Assembly (NCBI RefSeq): GCF_048263515.1
Contig: NZ_JBLXEC010000013.1
Coordinates: forward strand, 1 to 64,000
Source of the DNA: Marinovum sp048263515
GTDB lineage: Bacteria > Pseudomonadota > Alphaproteobacteria > Rhodobacterales > Rhodobacteraceae
Direction of reading: 5' to 3'
Length of the DNA stretch: 64,000 nt
Shown: piece after piece, positions 26,176-34,106 of the stretch
How the letters are laid out: each line of letters starts with the position of its first letter
Position numbering within the stretch: position 1 is the first letter of the stretch
Position numbers and translations under genes: made by a program
Notes under the pieces: generated by a model
The model's database searches: none
The model's input: the letters and a program-made list of their open reading frames with translations, nothing else
What the model was told of the DNA's origin: nothing

Positions 26176-27690
26176 ATGAGCTCGGTTTCAGTCCAGCAGG
26201 TGCGCCGGCATCCCTGGCGCCACCGGTTCGCTGTGGCCGGGGCCGGGGCGCTTGTCGCCGCCGGCCTGGCGCCACTGGGCTGGGCGGTGCTGGCCTTTCC
26301 GGCGCTGATCGCGCTCTTTGCCCTTGCCGGCGGTGAGCGCGCGCCGTGCCGCGCCGCCGTTCTCGGCTGGTGGGCCGGCACCGGCTATTTCGCCGCCGGG
26401 CTGCACTGGATCGTCGAACCCTTCCTGATCGAGCCCGAGATCTATGGCTGGATGGCGCCTTTCGGTCTGATCGGCCTCGCCGGCGGGCTGGCGCTGTTCT
26501 GGGGGCTGGGCTTCTGGGCCGCCGCACGGCTGGGCGGCGGGCCGCTGCGGCTGGCGCTGGCGCTCTCCATCGTCGAACTGGCGCGCGGCCATGTGCTCAC
26601 CGGCTTTCCCTGGGCGCTGCCCGGCTACATCTGGACCGAGACCACGCTGGCGCAGCTTGCCGCCTTCATCGGGCCCTACGGTCTCACCGCCCTGACAGTC
26701 TCCATGGCCGCGCTTCCGGTCTGGCTCTGGCAGCGCAGGCCCTCACGGCGCGGCGCGGCGCAGGCGCTGGGCCTTACCACCGGGCTGGGCGCGCTGCTCT
26801 GGCTCTGTGCCCTTGCCCAGGGCAACCGCCCAGTGCCAGCGCCTGCCGACGATGCGCCGGTGCTGCGGCTGGTCCAGCCTAATGCGCCGCAACACCAGAA
26901 GTGGGACCCGGAGATGATCCCGGTGTTCTTCAACCGCATGGTGAGCTTTTCCGCCGAGGCGCCGCGCCCCGACTTGATCCTCTGGCCGGAAAGCGCCGTG
27001 CCGGTGCTGCTCGAGGACGCCGATCCGACGCTGGAATATATCTCCGAGGCCGCCGGCGGCGTGCCGCTGCTGCTGGGCATCCAGCGCTCCGACGACGAGG
27101 CCTTCTACAATTCGGCTGTTCTGACCGACGACACCGGCCGGGCCGTGCAGACCGCCGACAAGTTCCATCTTGTGCCCTTTGGCGAATACATGCCGTTCCC
27201 CGAGTTATGGCGGCGTCTCGGCATCTCGGGCCTCGCCGCGCGGGTCGACACCGGCTATGGTGCCGGCCCCGGGCCTTCGCTGCTTGATCTGGGTTTCGCC
27301 CAGGCGCTGCCGCTGATCTGTTACGAGGCAGTCTTTCCGCAATACCCCCGCCACACCCCGCGCGCCGATGTACTGATCCAGCTGACCAATGACGCCTGGT
27401 TCGGCGCCTATACCGGGCCTTACCAGCACCTGGCCCAGGCGCGGATGCGGGCGATCGAGACCGGCATCCCGCTGGTCCGCGCCGCCAATACCGGCGTTTC
27501 GGCGGTGATCGACGCCAGGGGGAACATGCTGCATTCCCTGCCGCTCAACACCGCGGGCTTCCTCGACGCGCCGCTGCCGCCGGCCCTGCCGCCGACGCTT
27601 TATGCAAGGACGGGCGAGGTGCCGCTCGTGGTGTTGCTGATAGCTCTCGCCGGGTTCGCAATCGTCAGGCGCCGGTGCATTGGGGATTGA
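26176..27690 (+). CDS. lnt: apolipoprotein N-acyltransferase
   Basis: 504 residues. About six N-terminal membrane helices are followed by a nitrilase-type domain with the catalytic triad Glu (LILWPESAVP), Lys (TADKFHLVPFGEYMPF) and Cys (LICYEAVFP), then a final helix. It adds the third acyl chain to lipoproteins in the inner membrane. It starts three bases after the corC stop. Confidence 0.95.
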   Translation: MSSVSVQQVRRHPWRHRFAVAGAGALVAAGLAPLGWAVLAFPALIALFALAGGERAPCRAAVLGWWAGTGYFAAGLHWIVEPFLIEPEIYGWMAPFGLIGLAGGLALFWGLGFWAAARLGGGPLRLALALSIVELARGHVLTGFPWALPGYIWTETTLAQLAAFIGPYGLTALTVSMAALPVWLWQRRPSRRGAAQALGLTTGLGALLWLCALAQGNRPVPAPADDAPVLRLVQPNAPQHQKWDPEMIPVFFNRMVSFSAEAPRPDLILWPESAVPVLLEDADPTLEYISEAAGGVPLLLGIQRSDDEAFYNSAVLTDDTGRAVQTADKFHLVPFGEYMPFPELWRRLGISGLAARVDTGYGAGPGPSLLDLGFAQALPLICYEAVFPQYPRHTPRADVLIQLTNDAWFGAYTGPYQHLAQARMRAIETGIPLVRAANTGVSAVIDARGNMLHSLPLNTAGFLDAPLPPALPPTLYARTGEVPLVVLLIALAGFAIVRRRCIGD

Positions 27691-27729
27691 CGATATCCCG
27701 CACGCAGCATAACGCGTCGGTTCATTCGG

Positions 27730-27774
27730 GCGTCACAACGGCTTCCTGGCGTGACGCCGGCAATCAATGGAGCA
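27730..27774 (+). promoter_or_regulatory. SAM/SAH riboswitch upstream of metK
   Basis: GCGTCAC (27730-27736) pairs with GTGACGC (27751-27757) around the loop AACGGCTTCCTGGC. AATGGAGCA (27766-27774) follows and can pair with the loop as a pseudoknot. This matches the short SAM/SAH class described in Rhodobacterales metK leaders. The GGAG ribosome site lies inside the downstream pseudoknot strand, so bound S-adenosylmethionine should block translation of metK. Confidence 0.9.
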
Positions 27775-27780
27775 ATACCC

Positions 27781-28947
27781 ATGACCCGTCAGAATTACGT
27801 CTTCACCTCCGAGTCGGTCTCGGAAGGGCACCCCGACAAGGTCTGTGACCGGATCTCCGATGCGGTGCTCGACGCGCTGCTCGCCGAGGATCCGATGGCC
27901 CGCGTCGCCTGCGAAACCTTTGCCACCTCCGGTCTCGTGGTGATCGGCGGCGAGGTCGGTCTGACCGACCAGGAGTTGCTCAAGAACTACATGGGCCGGA
28001 TCGGCCAGATCGCCCGCGACTGCATCCGCGAGATCGGCTACGAGCAGGAGAAGTTCCACTGGAACACCTGCCACGTGCTGAACTTCCTGCACGAGCAATC
28101 GGCACATATCGCCCAGGGCGTCGACAAGGATGGGGCCGGCGACCAGGGCATCATGTTCGGCTATGCCACCGACGAGACGCCCGAGCTGATGCCGGCGCCG
28201 ATCCAGTACGCCCATGCGATCCTGCGCCGCCTGACCGAGGCGCGCAAATCCGGTGTCGAGCCGACCCTGCGCCCGGATGCGAAATCGCAGATCTCGGTGC
28301 GCTACGAGGATGGCAAGCCGGTGGGCGTGACCTCGATCGTGCTGTCGACACAGCACGAGAGCGAGTTCCAGAAATCCGCCGACATCCGCGCCATCGTCGA
28401 GCCTTACATCCGCGAAGTGCTGCCGTCTGACTGGATCACCGAGGAGACCGAATGGTGGGTCAACCCGACCGGCACCTTCGTGATCGGCGGACCGGATGGT
28501 GACGCCGGTCTCACCGGCCGCAAGATCATCGTTGACACCTACGGCGGCGCGGCCCCGCATGGCGGCGGCGCGTTTTCCGGCAAGGACCCGACCAAGGTCG
28601 ACCGCTCGGCGGCCTATGCGGCGCGCTACGTGGCCAAGAACGTCGTGGCCGCCGGCCTCGCCGAGAAATGCCAGGTGCAGCTCTCCTACGCCATCGGCGT
28701 GGCCAAGCCGCTGTCGATCTACGTCGACACCTTCGGCACCGAGAAGGCCGACGTCGAGGCGATCGAACGGGCGATCCCGCGGGTCATGGACCTGACACCG
28801 CGCGGCATCCGCGAGCACCTGGACCTTGCCAAGCCGATCTATGCCCGCACCGCGGCTTATGGCCACTTCGGCCGGGCGCCCGAGGAAGACGGCGGCTTCA
28901 GCTGGGAAAAGACCGACCTTGTCGAGGCGCTGAAGAAAGAAGTCTGA
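27781..28947 (+). CDS. metK: S-adenosylmethionine synthetase
   Basis: 388 residues with TSESVSEGHPDKVCD at the N-terminus, GDQGIMFGYAT for ATP, and GGGAFSGKDPTKVDRSAAY. It makes SAM from methionine and ATP in the cytoplasm. ATG at 27781 follows the riboswitch, whose ribosome site it uses; an in-frame GTG further upstream would read through the riboswitch and was rejected. Confidence 0.97.
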   Translation: MTRQNYVFTSESVSEGHPDKVCDRISDAVLDALLAEDPMARVACETFATSGLVVIGGEVGLTDQELLKNYMGRIGQIARDCIREIGYEQEKFHWNTCHVLNFLHEQSAHIAQGVDKDGAGDQGIMFGYATDETPELMPAPIQYAHAILRRLTEARKSGVEPTLRPDAKSQISVRYEDGKPVGVTSIVLSTQHESEFQKSADIRAIVEPYIREVLPSDWITEETEWWVNPTGTFVIGGPDGDAGLTGRKIIVDTYGGAAPHGGGAFSGKDPTKVDRSAAYAARYVAKNVVAAGLAEKCQVQLSYAIGVAKPLSIYVDTFGTEKADVEAIERAIPRVMDLTPRGIREHLDLAKPIYARTAAYGHFGRAPEEDGGFSWEKTDLVEALKKEV

Positions 28948-29049
28948 GGACGGGCCTGTTGCCCCGCTGCGGTATAGTGGCGGGGCGGGGGGGCGTGACC
29001 GCGGGCGTTTTGAAAATGGGGGCTTCGCCCTCAGGTTTTTTTGAGAGAG

Positions 29050-29110
29050 AGGGGGGCTTTGCCCCCCGGCCTGCGGCCTCCCCCCAAGGGTATTTGTGAA
29101 CAGAAGAAGG
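29050..29110 (+). repeat. dispersed GGGGC-AGAG-GCCCC type repeat
   Basis: A GGGGGGC-TTT-GCCCCCC hairpin, GGCCTGCGGCC, then AAGGGTATTTGTGAACAGAAGAAGG. A partial hairpin unit precedes it (29018-29032). The same layout recurs at 24656-24704 (reverse), 59490-59560 and 59645-59714. Confidence 0.75.
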
Positions 29111-29147
29111 ATCTTGCGGGGGTCTTTCTGGCAAGTGGGGGGGCGTG

Positions 29148-29606
29148 ATGGCGCGCATCAAGTATTCCGAGATTTTAAAGACGCTGGCGGCGCTCACCGA
29201 AGGGGAGAGCGACGAGGTTGCGCTTATGGCGACCATGGTCTGCGAGCTGCACCATGCGGATGACCGGTTCGACTGGACCGGGTTCTACCGGGTGACCGGG
29301 CCGGAGATGCTGAAGATCGGGCCGTACCAGGGCGGTCATGGCTGCCTGACGATTCCGTTTTCGCGCGGCGTCTGTGGCGCGGCGGCGCGTACTGGCGAGG
29401 TGCAACTGGTCGCGGATGTCGACGCGTTCCCCGGCCATATTGCCTGCGCCTCGTCGACCCGGTCGGAGATCGTGCTGCCGGTGCGGCGCGGCGATGGCAC
29501 GCTGATCGGCGTGCTGGATATCGACAGCGATCAACCGGCGGCGTTCGACGCCGAGGATGCCCGCGCCTTGAGCGGCCTTCTGGCGCAGGTGTTCGGCAAG
29601 CTGTAG
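29148..29606 (+). CDS. GAF-domain free methionine-(R)-sulfoxide reductase-like protein
   Basis: 152 residues, a single GAF domain. The three Cys of the fRMsr family are all present: GHGC, RGVCG and FPGHIAC, with SEIVLPV after them. The enzyme reduces free methionine-R-sulfoxide back to methionine. Placement directly after metK fits a methionine role. ATG at 29148 was preferred over GTG one codon earlier. Confidence 0.88.
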   Translation: MARIKYSEILKTLAALTEGESDEVALMATMVCELHHADDRFDWTGFYRVTGPEMLKIGPYQGGHGCLTIPFSRGVCGAAARTGEVQLVADVDAFPGHIACASSTRSEIVLPVRRGDGTLIGVLDIDSDQPAAFDAEDARALSGLLAQVFGKL

Positions 29607-29621
29607 GCGCCGCGCCGCGGC

Positions 29622-29684
29622 GTGAAAAAAGCTTGAGAAATTTCACGACTCGCACCACTGTGAAAAACAGGCCCAGAATTTCAC
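29622..29684. promoter_or_regulatory. phased GTGAAA/TTTCAC operator of the XRE-cupin gene
   Basis: GTGAAA (29622), TTTCAC (29641), GTGAAA (29660) and TTTCAC (29679) are spaced exactly 19 bases apart, making two dyads of GTGAAA-N13-TTTCAC separated by 13 bases. The array ends 22 bases before the regulator start codon, the position expected of an autoregulatory operator. Confidence 0.7.
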
Positions 29685-29706
29685 GGGCTTGGACAGGGCG
29701 TGCGGG

Positions 29707-30276
29707 ATGGACCTTCACAATACCAACAGCCAGAGCCTTGGGGCCGATCTGCGGGCGCTGCGGCACGCGCGCGGGCTGACCCTGGCGCAGCTGGCGGCGC
29801 GGCTGGGCCGGTCGGTCGGCTGGCTGAGCCAGGTGGAGCGCGACCTCTCCGAGCCCTCGATCAGCGACCTGCGCCAGATCGGTGCGGCGCTCGGGGCGCC
29901 GATTTCCATGCTGTTCGGTCATGCGCCGATCCCGGCCGACGAGGCTGGCCTCGTGGTGCGGCGTGACGCCCGCCGGCGGCTGGGCTCTGGCGCGGCGGGG
30001 CTGGTGGAGGAGCTGCTCTCGCCCGATCTGACCGATGATTTCGAGATGGTGCATTCCACCTTCCTGCCGCGCAGCGAGATCGGCGAGACCGTGACCCGCC
30101 CGACCCAGGAGGTGGGCTACGTGATCTCCGGCCGGCTCGACCTCGAGATCGGCCCGCGCAGTTTCAGCCTGAACCCCGGCGACAGCTTCCGCATTCGTGG
30201 CGAGCCGTTTCGCTGGGCCAATCCCCATGACGAGCCGGCGGTGGTGATCTGGGTGATCGCCCCGCCGGTCTATTGA
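29707..30276 (+). CDS. XRE-family regulator with C-terminal cupin domain
   Basis: 189 residues: helix-turn-helix at about 12-66 (LRALRHARGLTLAQLAARLGRSVGWLSQVERD), then a cupin barrel (about 115-185; EVGYVISGRLDLEIG, LNPGDSFRIRG). Such proteins sense a small ligand through the cupin and control the adjacent catabolic genes. It lies 25 bases before the flavoprotein operon and behind the phased operator, so it likely controls itself and the methyl-group genes. The ATG at 29707 was taken instead of an in-frame start six codons earlier. Confidence 0.9.
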   Translation: MDLHNTNSQSLGADLRALRHARGLTLAQLAARLGRSVGWLSQVERDLSEPSISDLRQIGAALGAPISMLFGHAPIPADEAGLVVRRDARRRLGSGAAGLVEELLSPDLTDDFEMVHSTFLPRSEIGETVTRPTQEVGYVISGRLDLEIGPRSFSLNPGDSFRIRGEPFRWANPHDEPAVVIWVIAPPVY

Positions 30277-30301
30277 CAGCATCAGCCAGAGGACGCGTTT
30301 C

Positions 30302-32737
30302 ATGAGCGATTTCCCCACACAGGCCCGCGTGGTCATCATCGGCGGCGGCGCCGTTGGCGCTTCCTGCGCCTATCACATCGCCAAGGCGGGGTGGGACGTT
30401 GTGCTGCTGGAGAAGAACGAGCTGACCGCCGGCAGCACCTGGCATGCGGCGGGCAATTGCCCGAACTTCTCGACCTCCTGGGCGGTGATGAACATGCAGC
30501 GATATTCGCTGGAGCTGTATCGACGGCTCTCGGACGAGGTCGATTATCCGATGAACTATCATGTCACCGGCTCGATCCGGCTGGGGCACTCGCGTGAGCG
30601 GATGATGGAATTCGAGCGGGCCTGCAGCATGGGCAACTACCAGGGGCTGTCGTTGGAGATGATGCAGGTCGGCGATCTGAAGGACCGCTACCCGTTCCTC
30701 GAGACGCATGATCTGGCGGGCGCTCTGTATGACCCCGATGACGGCGATATCGACCCGGCGCAGCTGACCCAGGCGCTGGCGCGCGGGGCCCGGCAGGCAG
30801 GCGCGCGGATCGAGCGCTTCTGCCCGGCGACCGGGGTGACCCGCAGGAACGGCCAGTGGATCGTGCACACCGACAAGGGCGACATTACCTGTGAAAAGGT
30901 GGTGAATGCCGCCGGCTATTATGCCCAGCGGGTGGGCGAGTGGTTCAAGCCCTATGGCGGGCGCACGGTGCCGATGGTGGTGATGAGCCACCAGTATTTC
31001 CTGACCGAGCCGGTGCAGGAGATCGAGGACTACACCAGGGAGCACGGCAAGCTGCCGCTGTTGCGCGATGTCGACAGCTCATACTACCTGCGGCAGGAGA
31101 AGACCGGGCTCAACCTTGGCCCCTATGAGCGCAACTGCAAGGCGCATTGGGTCACGCCGGAGGATCCGATGCCCGAGGATTTCTCGTTCCAGCTCTATCC
31201 CGACGATCTCGACCGGCTGGAATGGTATATCGAGGATGCCATGGCGCGGGTGCCGATCCTTGGGGCCTCTGGCGTCGGCCGTGTCATCAACGGCCCGATC
31301 CCCTATGCACCCGACGGCTTGCCGCTGATCGGGCCGATGCCGGGCGTGCCCGATGCCTATGAGGCCTGCGTCTTTACCTTCGGCATCACCCAGGCGGGGG
31401 GCGCCGGCAAGGTGCTGGCGGAATGGGTGACCGAAGGCCAGACCGAATGGGACATGTGGGCCGTCGATCCACGGCGCTACACCGATTACACCGATCCCGA
31501 TTATTGCGAGGCCAAGGCCAAGGAGACCTATGGCCACGAATACGCCATGCATTTCCCGCATCACCGCTGGCCCGCCGCGCCGGACCGCAAGCTGTCGCCG
31601 CTGCATGGCCGGCTGAAGGAGGCCGGGGCGCAGTTCGGGGTCTACAACGGCTGGGAGCGGGCCAACTGGTTCGCGCAGCCCGGGGATGACACCTCGGAAG
31701 AGGCGACCGAGACCTGGGCGCGCTCAGGGCCATGGGAGCCGCGGGTCAGGGAGGAATGCGAAGCGGTGCGCGACACCTGCGGCATCCTCGCGATTTCGGG
31801 CTTCACGCGGCTCAAGGTCGAGGGGCCGGGCGCGCGGGACTTCGTCGACAGTCTCACCGCCTCGCGCCTGCCCAAGGAGGGGCGGGTGGGCCTGTGTTAC
31901 TTCCCCGACAACCGCGGCCGCATCCTGACCGAAATGACCGCCATGGTGCATGGGCCCGACGAGGTCGGGCTGATCACCGCCGCCGTGGCGCAATGGCATG
32001 ACGCCGAGCTGCTCTGGCGGCAGGCGCCCGAGGGGATCACCGTGACCGATCATTCGAAAGAGGTCGAATGCCTGCTGGTCACCGGTCCCAAGGCGCGGGA
32101 CATCCTCGGGCCGTTGACCGATCACGACCTGACCAAGCCCTGGCTCTCGGTCAGTTTCGAGGGGCAGGTGGCGGGCAAGCCCTGCGCGCTGCTCCGCGTG
32201 TCCTTTGCCGGTGAGCTGGGCTGGGAAATCCATTGCGCCGCCGAGGATGCCCCGGCGATCTGGGATGCGGTGACCGGGGCTGGTGCGAAACCCTTCGGCA
32301 TGTTCGCGCTGAACTCGCTGCGGCTGGAAAAGGGCTACCGGGCGTGGAAGGGCGATCTGTCGACCGATTACAGCCTGCTCGAAGGCGGGCTCGACCGCTT
32401 CATCGACTGGTCCAAGGATTTCCCCGGCAAACCCGCGCTCGAGGCCGAAAAGCAGCAGGGCCCGGCCAAGCGCTGCATCGCGCTGAAGATCGACGCAGGT
32501 GACTGTGATGCGCCTTACATGGCGACGCTCTGGAAGGGTGACGAGGTGGTGGGCGAGGTCACCTCGGGCGATTGGGGTTACCGCGTCGGCGGCTCGGTGG
32601 CGCTGGCGATGCTGCGCGCCGACTTGGCCGAGCCGGGTAGCGAGATCGAGGTCGACATCTACGGCGAACGCCGCAAGGCCGAGGTGCAGGCCGCCGGATC
32701 GCTCTGGGATCCGAAGAACGAGCGGATCCGGGCATGA
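30302..32737 (+). CDS. dimethylglycine/sarcosine-dehydrogenase-like flavoprotein (FAD + GcvT domains)
   Basis: 811 residues. Residues about 1-370 are a DAO-type FAD domain (VVIIGGGAVGASCAYH; the STWHAAG His could hold FAD covalently). After an FAO-type linker, the C-terminal half is a GcvT/aminomethyltransferase folate domain (RFSF-like FAGELGWEIHC, SLRLEKGYRAWKGDLS). Such enzymes oxidatively remove N-methyl groups and pass formaldehyde to tetrahydrofolate. It is the first gene of a four-gene run and is about as long as its paralogue at 34107. The substrate (dimethylglycine, sarcosine or another methylamine) is not determined. Confidence 0.9.
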   Translation: MSDFPTQARVVIIGGGAVGASCAYHIAKAGWDVVLLEKNELTAGSTWHAAGNCPNFSTSWAVMNMQRYSLELYRRLSDEVDYPMNYHVTGSIRLGHSRERMMEFERACSMGNYQGLSLEMMQVGDLKDRYPFLETHDLAGALYDPDDGDIDPAQLTQALARGARQAGARIERFCPATGVTRRNGQWIVHTDKGDITCEKVVNAAGYYAQRVGEWFKPYGGRTVPMVVMSHQYFLTEPVQEIEDYTREHGKLPLLRDVDSSYYLRQEKTGLNLGPYERNCKAHWVTPEDPMPEDFSFQLYPDDLDRLEWYIEDAMARVPILGASGVGRVINGPIPYAPDGLPLIGPMPGVPDAYEACVFTFGITQAGGAGKVLAEWVTEGQTEWDMWAVDPRRYTDYTDPDYCEAKAKETYGHEYAMHFPHHRWPAAPDRKLSPLHGRLKEAGAQFGVYNGWERANWFAQPGDDTSEEATETWARSGPWEPRVREECEAVRDTCGILAISGFTRLKVEGPGARDFVDSLTASRLPKEGRVGLCYFPDNRGRILTEMTAMVHGPDEVGLITAAVAQWHDAELLWRQAPEGITVTDHSKEVECLLVTGPKARDILGPLTDHDLTKPWLSVSFEGQVAGKPCALLRVSFAGELGWEIHCAAEDAPAIWDAVTGAGAKPFGMFALNSLRLEKGYRAWKGDLSTDYSLLEGGLDRFIDWSKDFPGKPALEAEKQQGPAKRCIALKIDAGDCDAPYMATLWKGDEVVGEVTSGDWGYRVGGSVALAMLRADLAEPGSEIEVDIYGERRKAEVQAAGSLWDPKNERIRA

Positions 32738-33165
32738 CATTTGCCCGCCCGATTCGCCCGCCGGACTGGCAGGACAGCCACGCCGGCCCTGTCGCGCCGC
32801 GGATCGAGACTGCGCGGCAGGCCTATGAGGAAGGCTTTCTGCGGCTGCCCGGCTGGGTGTCGACGGCAATGCGGCTGCGCAATCGCGCCATGGCGCGTTT
32901 CGGTCTGCGGACCGAGAGCAGCGCGGGCGGCTCTGGCAAGGCGATGATGCTGTCGCTGCCGGTCCTGAGCGAGACGGCAGAGCGCTACGAGGTCGGCCTG
33001 CCGGACCGGCACCTGACCTTTACCATCCTCACCGAACGGACAGCAGCGGGCGCCCGGCTAACCACCTCGATCTGGTTCAACCACTGGGCCGGGCGGGTCT
33101 ATCTGGCGGCGGTGCTGCTGCCGCACAAGATCATCGTGAAACGGGCATTGCGAGGTTTGAGATGA
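32734..33165 (+). CDS. DUF2867-like small protein
   Basis: 143 residues, no signal peptide. It has the features of DUF2867 proteins: a WVSTAMRLRNRAMARFGL helix, VGLPDRHLTFTI, and W-x-NHWAGRVYLAAVLLPHKIIVKRAL at the end. The function is unknown. It is ATGA-coupled to both the flavoprotein before it and the methyltransferase after it, so it is embedded in the operon and may act in it. Confidence 0.75.
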   Translation: MTFARPIRPPDWQDSHAGPVAPRIETARQAYEEGFLRLPGWVSTAMRLRNRAMARFGLRTESSAGGSGKAMMLSLPVLSETAERYEVGLPDRHLTFTILTERTAAGARLTTSIWFNHWAGRVYLAAVLLPHKIIVKRALRGLR

Positions 33166-34058
33166 CTGACATCACCCTTCTTGACGGCGGCATGGGGCAG
33201 GAGCTGGTGCACCGGGCCGGTGACCAGCCGACGGCGCTCTGGTCGACGCGGGTCATGATGGACCATCCCGGGCTGGTGGCCGAGGTGCATGGCGATTTCT
33301 TTGCCGCCGGCGCCACCATCGCCACCACCAACACCTATGCCATCCTGCGCGACCGGCTGCGTCATGCCGGCGTCGAAGAGAGCTTCCACGAACTGCACGA
33401 CCGCGCGCTGGGCGAGGCCGAGCGTGCCCGCGCCGCGTATGGCTCTGGCCGGATCGCCGGGGCGGTGGGGCCGATCGGCGCCTCCTACCGTCCCGATCTG
33501 CACCCCGCGCGCGACGAGGCCCTGGCGATCTACAGCGAGATTGCCGGCATCCTCGCGCCCCGGGTCGACCTGATCCTCTGCGAAACCGTGGCCTCCTTGG
33601 CGCATGCCCGCGACATCCTCGACGCCACCGTGCCGGAGGGCAAGCCGGTCTGGCTGGCCTGCACCGTCGATGACGAGGACGGCAGCCTGCTGCGCTCTGG
33701 CGAGCCGGTGGCCGAGGCGGCGCAGATTGCCAAGGCGCATGGCGCCGCCGCCGTGCTGGCCAATTGCTCGGCGCCAGAGGCGATCGCCGCGGCGCTTGAT
33801 GGTCTGGCCACGGCGGGCCTGCCTTATGGCGCCTATGCCAACGGCTTCACCCAGATCACCAAGGATTTCCTCAAGGCCAATCCCACCGTCGACGCGCTCT
33901 CGGCCCGACGTGACATGGGGCCGGAGACCTATGCCGATCACGCCATGCAATGGGTCGCCCATGGCGCCACGCTTGTCGGCGGCTGCTGCGAGGTCGGCCC
34001 GGCGCATATCGCCGAGATCGCCCGCCGGCTGACGGCCGCCGGCCACACCCTGATCTGA
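33162..34058 (+). CDS. homocysteine/betaine S-methyltransferase-family protein
   Basis: 298 residues of the homocysteine S-methyltransferase family: LLDGGMGQEL at the start, LANCSAPEAI, and the zinc-binding GGCCEVGPAHI near the C-terminus (first Cys of the triad in ANCS). Members move a methyl group from betaine, S-methylmethionine or DMSP-like donors to homocysteine, giving methionine. Between two demethylating flavoproteins it suggests stepwise use of betaine methyl groups. Donor specificity is inferred only. Confidence 0.87.
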   Translation: MTDITLLDGGMGQELVHRAGDQPTALWSTRVMMDHPGLVAEVHGDFFAAGATIATTNTYAILRDRLRHAGVEESFHELHDRALGEAERARAAYGSGRIAGAVGPIGASYRPDLHPARDEALAIYSEIAGILAPRVDLILCETVASLAHARDILDATVPEGKPVWLACTVDDEDGSLLRSGEPVAEAAQIAKAHGAAAVLANCSAPEAIAAALDGLATAGLPYGAYANGFTQITKDFLKANPTVDALSARRDMGPETYADHAMQWVAHGATLVGGCCEVGPAHIAEIARRLTAAGHTLI

Positions 34059-34106
34059 ACCCATCGTCCTGACCCGCCTGGCCCCCCGGCCGCAAGGAGC
34101 TCTGCC

